DNA of 64,000 nt, taken from contig NZ_BMJA01000001.1 of NCBI RefSeq assembly GCF_014642835.1, positions 2,016,933 through 2,080,932 of the forward strand, read 5' to 3'. The DNA is from Dyella nitratireducens (GTDB lineage: Bacteria > Pseudomonadota > Gammaproteobacteria > Xanthomonadales > Rhodanobacteraceae). This document shows positions 34,446-43,243 of the stretch, one piece after another. The notes beneath the pieces were generated by a model. The model ran no database searches, was not told the DNA's origin, and worked only from the letters and a program-made list of their open reading frames with translations. Position numbers and translations under genes: made by a program. Position 1 is the first letter of the stretch. Each line of letters begins with the position of its first letter.

Positions 34446-34868
34446 ATGAGCACGGGTGCGCCGGATATTCTGCTGATTGACGACAGCCCCACCACGGCTG
34501 ATTTGTTCAAGTACGCGCTTAAGGTCAACAAATCCCAGGTCACCATCCAGGCCGTCTACGACGGCCAGGCCGCGCTGGATATGTTGCTCGGCAACGGGCA
34601 ACCCTCTTCCATTGGGCTACCGCAACTCATCTTGCTCGATATGCATCTGCCCCGGCTGGATGGGCTGGAAGTATTGACGCAGTTGCGCGCAGCCGAACGG
34701 ACCATGCAGGTGCCGGTGCTTATCTACAGTGGATCCGATGCCGACGAGGCGAAAGCGGAAGCCATGCAACATGGCGCCAATGGCTACGTCTGCAAACCCG
34801 CCGGATTCAAGGAGACCTGCGTGATGATCCGGCAAATTGAAGAGCAATGGCTGATGCGTGCAGATTAA
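34446..34868 (+). CDS. Stand-alone REC response regulator (CheY-like, Rcp1-like)
   Basis: A 140-residue receiver domain with no output domain. The acidic pocket is Asp12/Asp13 (LLIDDSPTT), the phosphoacceptor Asp65 (ILLDMHLPRLDG), the switch residue Ser95 and Lys117 (YVCKPAGF). The variable insert before Asp65 (GNGQPSSIGLPQ) resembles Rcp1-type regulators that pair with phytochromes or other photosensor kinases. A LOV kinase lies 2 kb away, but on the other strand, so a link is speculative. Confidence 0.85.
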   Translation: MSTGAPDILLIDDSPTTADLFKYALKVNKSQVTIQAVYDGQAALDMLLGNGQPSSIGLPQLILLDMHLPRLDGLEVLTQLRAAERTMQVPVLIYSGSDADEAKAEAMQHGANGYVCKPAGFKETCVMIRQIEEQWLMRAD

Positions 34869-35057
34869 TGGAATCCTTGGTTGAAAAAACCCAGGAGTCA
34901 TAAGCGCCGATCAGGTTGTGGCTCATCTTTAAAGACGTCGATCCTGGCATCCATCACAGTCACCCACATCCGTCTTCCAGGCTCTTGCTCGTCATACTGT
35001 GGTGACGCACCATTCGGATACTTCGCATGGCTCGTCTAACCAGGGGAACAAACGCAT

Positions 35058-36188
35058 ATGACGCAACCGATCGTAACCGGCTTGTCCGGAAATGAGATCT
35101 ATTGCATGCAGTTGAAGGGCTTGAAGCCCAGCGGCATCGTGGTTGGCAATAGCGTTCAATCGATGGGATTTCTGGGTGGCGTTTCCTCCGCGTTTCGCGG
35201 CGCCGTCGGAGGCGAGGTCTCTGCGGTCACGTCGATGATCCATGATGGACGCGAAGCGGCTTTCGAGCGCATGGCCGACGAAGCACGGCGCGAAGGCGTG
35301 CACGGTGTCGTCGGCGTGTCATCCGACCTGCGCAACCTCGCAGGAAATTCCGAGTTTCTGTTCGTTGGTTCAGGCGTTATCGGCGGCACGGGCACCAAGG
35401 CGTTTACCAGCGCAGGAGACGCTCAGGAACTCTATTGCCACATGGATGCAGGCTATCAGCCGCTGCAATTCGTATTCGGCAACATTGCCTATTCCGTTGG
35501 CGCGGTAGGTGGCTTTGTCGGCAACCTGAAAACCATGGTGCGCGGTGAAATCCGCGAATTCAGCGACATCTTCAACGCCACCCGTCATCGCGCGCTGGAT
35601 CGCATGGTGAGTCAAGCGAGAAAAGCTGGCGCCAATGCCGTGGTCGGCGTCAGAACCAACGTGATGAAGTTCGTCGGGTTTCATGAGATGTATATGACGG
35701 GTACGGCGTCCTTCCATCCGGCTCTGCCCGCCGAATGCAAGACTTACCCCGTTACCAGTGATTTGACGGGTGAAGAGCTGTGGTCCATGACGAGCCTTGG
35801 CTACGCTCCGATCAAGCTGCTGATTTCGACCTCGGTTTATTCCCTGGGCACGATCGGCAGCTTGAAGGCCATGTTCAAGGGATTCGTCAAAGGCGAAATC
35901 AGTGACCTGACCACCTTGATCTATGACGCGAGAGAAAACGCGTTCGACCGTTTGAGAAAAGATGCGGCAGCGGTTCGGGCCGAGGAGATCGTCGGCATCA
36001 AGACCTACATCATCGAACTCAGCCCGGGTTTGATCGAAATCGTGGCAGTAGGAACGGCCGTGCAAAAGCTATCGGGCGTCAAGGTCGACACGCCTTCGCT
36101 CCCTGCCCAGGCCATCATCCGCGACAAGGACACCTGGCTGAGCGGCGAAAGCGGATTTACGCTGCAGTCGACACGCGCGGGTAGATAG
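35058..36188 (+). CDS. Triple-repeat YbjQ-domain (DUF74) protein
   Basis: A 376-residue cytoplasmic protein made of three tandem repeats of about 110 residues (about 5-112, 115-225 and 228-340). Each has the YbjQ pattern: a Val/Ile-rich strand, then GE(V/I)xx(F/V/L)xx(I/M), a basic helix (HDGREAAFERMADEARREG, NATRHRALDRMVSQARKAG, DARENAFDRLRKDAA) and a VVGV-like strand. Single YbjQ domains assemble into pentamers, so a three-domain chain is unusual. YbjQ has been called heavy-metal binding by structural similarity, but its function is unproven. A good ribosome site (AGGGGA) precedes the start. Confidence 0.75.
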   Translation: MTQPIVTGLSGNEIYCMQLKGLKPSGIVVGNSVQSMGFLGGVSSAFRGAVGGEVSAVTSMIHDGREAAFERMADEARREGVHGVVGVSSDLRNLAGNSEFLFVGSGVIGGTGTKAFTSAGDAQELYCHMDAGYQPLQFVFGNIAYSVGAVGGFVGNLKTMVRGEIREFSDIFNATRHRALDRMVSQARKAGANAVVGVRTNVMKFVGFHEMYMTGTASFHPALPAECKTYPVTSDLTGEELWSMTSLGYAPIKLLISTSVYSLGTIGSLKAMFKGFVKGEISDLTTLIYDARENAFDRLRKDAAAVRAEEIVGIKTYIIELSPGLIEIVAVGTAVQKLSGVKVDTPSLPAQAIIRDKDTWLSGESGFTLQSTRAGR

Positions 36189-36596
36189 GAACCAAAGCGA
36201 GGGTTGGAGTCTGCGGTTTCCCAGCGTTTTTAGCCGCCATTACAGCGAAATCCTGGGTTGCTTCGACGCCATGTCGAAGCGAATCGTCATTCCGGCGAAG
36301 GCCGGAATCCATCGCCAGCACGAAGCATGGATTCCGGCCTTCGCCGGAATGACGGTGAGGCAAGATTGAAGGCTATGGCGAAAACAAGTTCCTCGCTGCG
36401 ATCCTTTGCAAAAAGCATCTATAAAGCGGCAATTTCCTGAGCTCCGACAAAATCTCCCCCGGACAGCAATGGGCGAAGGCCGGCATGACGACTCGCTCTG
36501 AAACGGGATTAACGCGAACTTCGTTTCTCACTGGATTGACGAAAAAACGCCGCAAGTGTCAGGGCGCAAACCCCAACCTACCCAGCGACATTCACA
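36189..36596. repeat. Repeat-filled intergenic stretch (ATTCCGG element plus adjoining 120-bp repeat)
   Basis: An inverted-arm ATTCCGGCGAAGGCCGGAAT element (36285-36354) is followed by about 120 nt (36360-36478, starting GCAAGATTGAAGGCTATGG). That segment recurs in reverse orientation at 58500-58616 with roughly 80% identity by eye. A GTAG-type REP arm remnant is near 36556-36581. I see no gene. Confidence 0.8.
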
Positions 36597-38186
36597 TCAA
36601 CCCGCATCCGACGCCCGCTGATAAAGCAACTCCCGCAACCTGCGCGCCAGATCCCCATGGCGATACGGCTTGGCGAGCACGGGAAATTCCAGGTCTTCGT
36701 TGTCGTTGAGCTGCGCATAGCCGGTAACGAGCAGCACTTTCAGATGGGGCTGTTGCTGGGTCGCCGTGCGCGCCAGTGCAATACCGTCCATCGAGCCGGG
36801 CATGATGACGTCGGACAGCAACAGTTCGTAGCCGTCGTTCTGCTGCAGCATTTGCATGGCGGCATCGGCGTCGTTGGCGATGCTTGCCTGGTAGCCGAGC
36901 AGCTCCAGCATTTGCTTGGTGGTGGCAGCGACGTCGCTGCGGTCTTCCACCAGCAGAATGCGCGGCTGCGCGGAAGGCACGTCGCTTTCATCCCGCCCAT
37001 TCTGCAGCGGTGCGTCGACATAAGGCAGCAGCAGGTGGACGGAAGTACCCACGTTTTCCTTGCTTTCCACGTAGAGCGTGCCGCCGGATTGGCGTGCGAA
37101 GCCGTACGCCACCGACAAACCCAAGCCTGCGCCCTTGCCTTCGGTCTTGGTGGTGAAAAACGGGTCGAGCACGCGGTTGACGATATCGTGTGGAATGCCT
37201 GGGCCATTGTCGGCAATGACGATCTCCACGTAACGCCCCGGTTCGACGCTGCGCCGCGCGGCTTCCTTGGTTGTGAGGTCGTGGTTGAACGTGCTGATGT
37301 CCAGGCGCTGATCCGCCGCACCTTTCATCGCATCGCGTGCATTGATGGCGATGTTGACGATGATCGGCTCCGCCTGCGCGGGATCGGCGGTGCAATGCCA
37401 CAGATGCGGTTGCAGGTGCAGACCTACCTGGATCTGCTCGCCTAGCGCCTGCGTCAGCACGCTACTCAGCCGCTCCAGCAATGCGTTGATGTCGATCGGC
37501 CTGGATGCGAAGGTCTGCCGCTTGGCAAACACCATCAACTGTTTGGTGAGTATGCCGGCGCGATCGATGGCGCGGCGGCAGGTGTCGATGGTGCGGGCGG
37601 TGCGGCTGGCGATGTCTTCGTTGGTGGCGACGCTCAGCTCGATCATTTCCAGCGACGTCTGGATCACCTGCAGCAGATTGTTGTAATCGTGCGCCACGCC
37701 GCCGGTGAGCTTGCCGAGTGCTTCCAGCCTCATCGCCTGTTGCAAGGCTTCTTCGGTTTCCTTGCGTTGCGAGATGTCGCGCTGGTAGCCGAAGTAGTAC
37801 GCCGCCCGCCCGGTGTCGTCGCAGATGGGGCAGATATACAGCAGGTTCCAGAACGCGCTGCCGTCCTTGCGGTAGTTGAGCAACTCCGTTGAAACCTCGC
37901 GATGTTCCTGCAAGGCGTCGGCAATCTCCCGCAGGGCCTCTTTGTTGGTGTCGTTTCCTTGCAGGAACCGGCAGTTGCGCCCGAGCACTTCCTCGCGCGC
38001 ATAACCGGTCATGTGCAAAAAGGCATCGTTGGCATAGAGAATGGCCTGCGCAGGCGTGGCATCGGTCACCACGATGCCCACGCTGCTGGCTTCGATACCC
38101 TTGGCCAACGTGGCGGTATCGACGGATTTGCTTGGGGGAAATGGCATTCCTGACACGCTGCTGTGAAGACCTGCACGCGGGTTCAT
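36597..38186 (-). CDS. LOV-domain blue-light sensor histidine kinase hybrid (LOV-HisKA-HATPase-REC)
   Basis: A 529-residue soluble hybrid kinase. The N-terminal PAS domain is a true LOV domain: GRNCRFLQG places the flavin-adduct Cys72, with Asn104, Asn114 (AFWNLL) and Gln135 (FGYQRDIS) at flavin-contacting positions. HisKA follows with His166 (GGVAHDYNNLLQVI), then HATPase (ADNGPGIPHDIV, GKGAGLGLSVAYGF) and a REC domain with Asp459 (LLSDVIMPG). This is the layout of the LOV-kinases of Pseudomonas syringae and Xanthomonas, which act on motility, adhesion and virulence. The end partner and output are unknown. Confidence 0.92.
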   Translation of the reverse strand: MNPRAGLHSSVSGMPFPPSKSVDTATLAKGIEASSVGIVVTDATPAQAILYANDAFLHMTGYAREEVLGRNCRFLQGNDTNKEALREIADALQEHREVSTELLNYRKDGSAFWNLLYICPICDDTGRAAYYFGYQRDISQRKETEEALQQAMRLEALGKLTGGVAHDYNNLLQVIQTSLEMIELSVATNEDIASRTARTIDTCRRAIDRAGILTKQLMVFAKRQTFASRPIDINALLERLSSVLTQALGEQIQVGLHLQPHLWHCTADPAQAEPIIVNIAINARDAMKGAADQRLDISTFNHDLTTKEAARRSVEPGRYVEIVIADNGPGIPHDIVNRVLDPFFTTKTEGKGAGLGLSVAYGFARQSGGTLYVESKENVGTSVHLLLPYVDAPLQNGRDESDVPSAQPRILLVEDRSDVAATTKQMLELLGYQASIANDADAAMQMLQQNDGYELLLSDVIMPGSMDGIALARTATQQQPHLKVLLVTGYAQLNDNEDLEFPVLAKPYRHGDLARRLRELLYQRASDAG

Positions 38187-38547
38187 AGGCGCCTCCTTGT
38201 CCGGGTTTTTTTACTACCGGCTACATGGCGGCCATGTGAAGAACCGCCATACCTTTTTATGACGGCACGTGGACGTATTCCGCTGCACAGCGCGATCCTT
38301 ATGGCGGGAAATTCACCCGTTCGTGATCTTCCATGAAGTCTTGCGCCAGAAGCTCCGGACTTCTCGTGGGCAACGAGCAGGATCGCTGGCCCGCGCCAGG
38401 GCGCCTTCCCGCTATTGCACCGCGGCATGCGTGGTCCACTAGGCAACTGCTAGGGTTGCCTGATATAGATCGATTTAAAACGGGGTGCGCAAGACGGCGC
38501 CGGTGTCGTCGCGCAACGGGTATCCACACCATTCACGGCTGAGCAGC
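38187..38547. other. Divergent intergenic region between the LOV kinase and beta-mannosidase genes
   Basis: This stretch of 361 nt without a credible gene lies between divergent starts. Near 38221-38262, ATGGCGG and its complement CCGCCAT occur (ACATGGCGGCCATGTG is a self-complementary core), possibly an operator. Otherwise I see nothing. Confidence 0.4.
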
Positions 38548-41226
38548 ATGCTTGAATCCATTCGCTTGTCCGCAGGCGCCTTACGGCCTTTCTCGAAAAT
38601 CGCCCTGCTGTCACTTCTGTTGTTGCCGCTGGCAACGTGCAACGTCAGCGCGCAAACCACATCGCAGGATCTGGACAGCGGCTGGCACTTCCGCCTGCTG
38701 GAGGGCGATGCCCATGCGAAGGAGCATCACGACGCCACGCACTGGCACGGCGCCAGTGTGCCGGGCACCGTGCAAACCGACCTGATGGCGGCCAAGCTGC
38801 TGCCCGATCCGTTCTACCGCGACAACGAGGCGCGCGTGCAATGGGTGGGCCTGTCCGACTGGCAATACGAAACCACCTTCACGGTCGACAAGGCCACGCT
38901 CGCGCGCGATCACGTGGAGCTGGTGTTCGATGGGCTGGATACCTTCGCCGACGTCTATCTCAACGGCCAGAAACTGGCCTCGGCGGACAACATGTTCCGC
39001 CGCTGGCGCGTGCCGGTGAAATCGGCGCTGCACGAGGGCAGCAACACGCTGCAAGTGCGGTTGTATTCGCCGATCAAGCGTTTGCTGCCGTGGTTGCTCA
39101 AGCAGCCTTATGCACTGCCGGGCGAGTTCGATTCCGCCTTCGGCGACGAGCCCAAGGGCAAGCAGACCGCCAATTACGTGCGCAAAGCTGCCTATCAATA
39201 TGGTTGGGACTGGGGTCCGCGCATCGTCACCGAAGGCATCTGGCAGCCGGTGCACCTGGATAGCTGGAATTCGCTGCGTGTGGATGGCTTCCATCTGCAA
39301 CAGAACTATGTGAGTGCTGAAGCCGCTCAGGTGGCGGCGCAGTTCGAGGTGCTGGCCGATGCCAGCAAAACGGTCCACGTAAGCGTGGATGCCGTTGGCC
39401 CGGACGGGCAAGTGGCCGCGCATGCCGAGCAGGATGTCACGGTCGATCCCGGCAGCAATACGGTGAGCCTGCCGTTGCGCATCGCCAACCCCAGGCGCTG
39501 GTATCCCGCCGGTTACGGCGCGCAGGACATGTACACGTTCAAGGCCAGTGTTCGCGACGGCAGCAGCGAGCTGTACAACGTGCAGCGTGCGACCGGCTTG
39601 CGCAGCATCGAACTGCGGCGCGACAAGGATGCCTGGGGCAAAGGCTTTGCGTTCGTGATCAACGGTATTCCGGTGTTCGCCAAAGGCGCGGACATGATTC
39701 CGTTCGACAGCTTCCCGCCTCGCGCCACCAACGCCCAGATGCAGCGTGTGCTGCAGTCGGCGCGCGACGCGAACATGAACATGGTGCGCATCTGGGGCGG
39801 CGGCTACTACATGCCCGATGCGTTCTATGAAATGACTGACCGGCTTGGCCTGATGGTATGGCAGGACTTCATGTTCGGCGGCGCGATTCCGCCGAGCGAT
39901 ACCGCCTTCGTCGAGAATACGCGGCAGGAGGCGGTCGAGCAGGTGAAGCGCCTGCGTGACCATCCCAGCATCGTGCTCTGGTGCGGCAACAACGAGGTAG
40001 AAACCGGCTGGGATTCCTGGGGCGACCGGGTGGCGCTGAAAAAGGCCATCTCGGGCGACGAGCGCGAGAAGCTGGTGACCGGCATGGTCAACCTGTTCAG
40101 CAATACGCTGCGCAATGTGGTCATGCAATACGATCCCACCGTGCCGTACTGGGCCAGTACGCCGAGCACCGATTACGAAGGCCCGGCAAACGTGCTTTAC
40201 GACGGCGACTATCACTATTGGAACGTATGGTCGGGTGACGCCAAGCCGGTGACGGAGTACCTCAACGTGACCCCGCGCTTCCAATCCGAATACGGCCTGC
40301 AGTCGTTTCCGGAGATGCGCACCATCCGCGCCTTCACCCAGCCGGGCGATCTGCAGCCGGAATCGCCGGTGATGCGCGCACACCAGAAATTCGATAGCGG
40401 CAATGGCAACAAGCGGCTGTTGCTTTACATCACGCGCAGCTACGGCGATCCGAAGGATTTTGAATCGTTCGTGTATTTGAGCCAAGTGATGCAAGCCGAA
40501 GGCATCCAATTGGATGCCGAGCATCTGCGCGCTTCGCGTCCGCAGGCGATGGGTTCCTTGTATTGGCAGCTCAACGACGTATGGCCCGGTGCATCGTGGT
40601 CCAGCATCGATTATTTCGGCCGCTGGAAGGCCTTGCAGTTCCATGCACGGCGGTTCTATGCGCCATTGATGATCGCGGCTTTGCGCAATAACGGCACCAC
40701 GACCGTGTCACTCGTCTCCGACAGCACCACGCCCGCGACGCTGCATTGGCGCATGCGCACGATGGATTTCTCCGGCAAGGTGCTCAGCACGCATGAGGAA
40801 GCAGCCAGCCTCGCCGCCCTGAGCAGCACCAAGGTGGCGGGTTATACGGATGCGCAACTGCTCAACGGTGCCGATCCGCATGCCACGTTCGCGGTGTTCG
40901 AGTTGCTGGATGGCGACAACGTGGTATCGCAGAATCTGGTGTTCTTTGATGAAGCGAAGACGCTGGCGCTGCCGGTGCCGAAGATCCACACATCGTTGGC
41001 GAGCGGTACGGATGGCTATGCCTTGACCTTGTCCAGCGACACGCTCGCGCGGGATGTGTGGATTTCCTTCGGCGATCTGGATGCCGAGGTGTCGGATAAC
41101 TCGTTTGATCTGTTGCCGGGGCAGAGTGTGACGGTGACGGTGCATGATGGCAAGGCGGGGCTGGATAAGTTGCAGCATGCTTTGCGGGTGCAGGATTTGG
41201 CGGGTGTGATGAAAGCAACTCACTAA
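38548..41226 (+). CDS. GH2 beta-mannosidase, exported
   Basis: An 892-residue glycoside hydrolase of the GH2 mannosidase branch. A signal peptide (about 1-35, hydrophobic core SLLLLPLA) precedes the sugar-binding domain (DLDSGWHFRLLEGD, DPFYRDNEARVQWVGLSDWQY). Catalytic acid/base is Glu483 (WCGNNEVETGW) and the nucleophile Glu581 (FQSEYGLQSFP). It removes terminal beta-1,4-mannose, such as the core mannose of N-glycans. An upstream start at 38485 is possible but has no signal peptide at its beginning. A GH125 alpha-mannosidase follows on the same strand. Confidence 0.92.
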   Translation: MLESIRLSAGALRPFSKIALLSLLLLPLATCNVSAQTTSQDLDSGWHFRLLEGDAHAKEHHDATHWHGASVPGTVQTDLMAAKLLPDPFYRDNEARVQWVGLSDWQYETTFTVDKATLARDHVELVFDGLDTFADVYLNGQKLASADNMFRRWRVPVKSALHEGSNTLQVRLYSPIKRLLPWLLKQPYALPGEFDSAFGDEPKGKQTANYVRKAAYQYGWDWGPRIVTEGIWQPVHLDSWNSLRVDGFHLQQNYVSAEAAQVAAQFEVLADASKTVHVSVDAVGPDGQVAAHAEQDVTVDPGSNTVSLPLRIANPRRWYPAGYGAQDMYTFKASVRDGSSELYNVQRATGLRSIELRRDKDAWGKGFAFVINGIPVFAKGADMIPFDSFPPRATNAQMQRVLQSARDANMNMVRIWGGGYYMPDAFYEMTDRLGLMVWQDFMFGGAIPPSDTAFVENTRQEAVEQVKRLRDHPSIVLWCGNNEVETGWDSWGDRVALKKAISGDEREKLVTGMVNLFSNTLRNVVMQYDPTVPYWASTPSTDYEGPANVLYDGDYHYWNVWSGDAKPVTEYLNVTPRFQSEYGLQSFPEMRTIRAFTQPGDLQPESPVMRAHQKFDSGNGNKRLLLYITRSYGDPKDFESFVYLSQVMQAEGIQLDAEHLRASRPQAMGSLYWQLNDVWPGASWSSIDYFGRWKALQFHARRFYAPLMIAALRNNGTTTVSLVSDSTTPATLHWRMRTMDFSGKVLSTHEEAASLAALSSTKVAGYTDAQLLNGADPHATFAVFELLDGDNVVSQNLVFFDEAKTLALPVPKIHTSLASGTDGYALTLSSDTLARDVWISFGDLDAEVSDNSFDLLPGQSVTVTVHDGKAGLDKLQHALRVQDLAGVMKATH

Positions 41227-41254
41227 ACAGTTGATCATTCCACTATGTTTTGCT

Positions 41255-41374
41255 CGTCATTCCGGCGAAAGCCGGAATCCAGTCTAAATAGACGTCCGAA
41301 GGACACGACATTTTTTATGTTGCGTGCTACGCACGACGTGTTTGCACTGGATTCCGGCTTTCGCCGGAATGACG
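41255..41374. repeat. 120-bp element with inverted ATTCCGG arms
   Basis: Arms of 29 bp (CGTCATTCCGGCGAAAGCCG and onward) are perfectly inverted, and the interior contains a TTTTTTATGTTGCGTGCTACGC-like centre related to that of the 26986 element. It lies between the two mannosidase genes and ends 26 nt before the GH125 start, which has its own ribosome site (AAAGGAGATG). Confidence 0.85.
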
Positions 41375-41400
41375 GCTGCTAAAGGAGATGCTTCAAACCC

Positions 41401-42843
41401 ATGCCCACACGCCGCGACTTCCTTAAGCTGCTCAGCACCGCCACCGCCGCCGGCATGACCGGCATCGCGCTGCCCGTCATGGCTGGCGCTGCATCGAACT
41501 ACACCAGCAAACGCCCTCCCGTCGGCAAGCGCAAATTCGTCAGCCAAGCCGTCGAACAGCAACTCGCCAGCGTCAAGGCATCCATCGCCGACCCCAAACT
41601 CGCGTGGATGTTCGAGAACTGCTATCCCAACACGCTCGACACCACGGTGGAGCTAGGCACGCTCGACGGCAAGCCAGATACCTTCGTCATCACCGGCGAC
41701 ATCGATGCGATGTGGTTGCGCGATTCGTCGGCGCAGGTCGTGCCGTATATCCCGTTGGCCAAGAACGATCCGGCGCTGCAACGGCTGTTTCGTGGCTTGA
41801 TTCGCCGGCAAGCGCGCTGCATTCGCATCGATCCCTACGCCAACGCCTTCATGCCTGATCCGCACGCCAAGCCGCTGGACTGGTCGGTGCATGACAACAC
41901 CGATATGAAACCCGGTGTCGGCGAACGCAAATGGGAAATCGATTCGCTGTGCTACCCGATTCGCCTTGCACACGGTTATTGGCAGGCGAGCGGCGATACC
42001 GAGCCGTTCGATGACGACTGGCGCGAAGCCATGCACCTGGTGCTCAAGACCTTCCGCGAGCAGCAGCGCAAGCATGATCACGGACCGTATCACTTTCAGC
42101 GCACCTCGCCGGTACCGACCGAATCGCTGATGCTTGGTGGCTACGGCAATCCCACGCGGCCGAACGGCATGATCCATTCCATGTTCCGTCCGTCTGACGA
42201 CGCCTGCCTGTATCCGCTTTCTGTACCGTCCAACCTGTTTGCGGTGCTGTCGTTACGCCAGCTCGCACAGATGAGCCGCTCCCTGCACCACGACAACAGC
42301 TTCGCATCGCAATGCGAAGCGTTGGCGAACGAAGTGGAACAAGCGGTGCAGAAAGACGGCCACATGCACGACGACCATGGCCAGACCTTCTGGGCCTATG
42401 AAATCGATGGTTTCGGCAACCAGCTATTCATGGACGACGCCAACGTCCCAAGCTTGCTCGGTCTGCCCTACCTGGGTTGCTGCGATCGCAACGATCCGCT
42501 GTACCGCCGCACGCGTGAGCGGGTATGGAGCCCGCGCAATCCCTATTTCTTCCGTGGCAAGGCGGCCGAAGGCGTCGGTGGTCCGCACGAAGGCCTGCGC
42601 ATGATCTGGCCGATGTCGATCATGATGTATGCGCAGACCAGCGGAGATGTTTCAGAGGTTCGCCAATGCCTGGCATGGTTGCGCGATACCGATGCAGGGG
42701 CCGGCTTCATGCATGAGTCGTTCGATCAGGATGATCCTGCGACATTTACCCGTAGCTGGTTTGCGTGGGCGAACACATTGTTTGGTGAGTTGATTATCGA
42801 TGTGCAGCAGAAATATCCGGCGTTGCTGCGCGATGGGCTTTGA
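41401..42843 (+). CDS. GH125 exo-alpha-1,6-mannosidase, Tat-exported
   Basis: A 480-residue GH125 enzyme (formerly DUF1237). The twin-arginine signal (TRRDFLKLLSTATAAG) sends it to the periplasm folded. Family motifs include TGDIDAMWLRDSSAQV, SVHDNTDMKPGVGERKWEID, SMFRPSDDACLYP, and GPHEGLRMIWPMSIMM. GH125 enzymes hydrolyse non-reducing alpha-1,6-mannose with inversion. With the GH2 beta-mannosidase upstream and GH92 at 55.9 kb it can take apart mannose-rich N-glycans or fungal mannan. Confidence 0.93.
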   Translation: MPTRRDFLKLLSTATAAGMTGIALPVMAGAASNYTSKRPPVGKRKFVSQAVEQQLASVKASIADPKLAWMFENCYPNTLDTTVELGTLDGKPDTFVITGDIDAMWLRDSSAQVVPYIPLAKNDPALQRLFRGLIRRQARCIRIDPYANAFMPDPHAKPLDWSVHDNTDMKPGVGERKWEIDSLCYPIRLAHGYWQASGDTEPFDDDWREAMHLVLKTFREQQRKHDHGPYHFQRTSPVPTESLMLGGYGNPTRPNGMIHSMFRPSDDACLYPLSVPSNLFAVLSLRQLAQMSRSLHHDNSFASQCEALANEVEQAVQKDGHMHDDHGQTFWAYEIDGFGNQLFMDDANVPSLLGLPYLGCCDRNDPLYRRTRERVWSPRNPYFFRGKAAEGVGGPHEGLRMIWPMSIMMYAQTSGDVSEVRQCLAWLRDTDAGAGFMHESFDQDDPATFTRSWFAWANTLFGELIIDVQQKYPALLRDGL

Positions 42844-43243
42844 CTCCTCCGTCACTGATTAAGTACCTCAAGGCCGTAAGCCACGGTGACGCCCATAGCC
42901 ATCGTCAGCTCGCAAGCCGGCATGACAAGCCCACCTTGCCAATGACTTTCCGATGCTGGGATTTTCATCCCAGCAAACCGGCCTGAAAGCGTGGAAGCTC
43001 CCGCAGCCGGGCCGGCTCTTTTCGCTGCATGCAGCCGGAAAGCCCAGATATTGGGAGCATTTTTCTTCACACGATCTTCACGTTGCAGCGATCAGATCGA
43101 TGCAAAAAGCCGGTAAATCCTGTGGCTATTCACGAAGCTCCTACATGGTTCTCGATAAGGGATAACATGTTCCACGGCTGGCGTGGATGCGCCATCCCGC
43201 GCACAGGGAAAACAACGATGCGGGTTGAGAGGGGGCAAGCCTT
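42844..43243. other. Gene-free 400-nt leader before the hybrid kinase operon
   Basis: I see no coding sequence. A hairpin GCTGGGATTTTCATCCCAGC (42957-42976) and a GCCGGGCCGGC stretch near 43007-43017 are the only structure. It probably holds the operon promoter. Confidence 0.4.

Noticed and set aside
38548..38670. Lipoprotein signal on the GH2 beta-mannosidase
   Set aside because: PLATC resembles a lipobox, but Thr at -1 does not fit the usual Gly/Ala/Ser, so an ordinary signal peptide is more likely.
42950..43030. Possible c-di-GMP riboswitch before the hybrid kinase operon
   Set aside because: A hairpin and a GCAAACC stretch recall GEMM, but the other conserved segments (GACGCAAAGCC) are absent.
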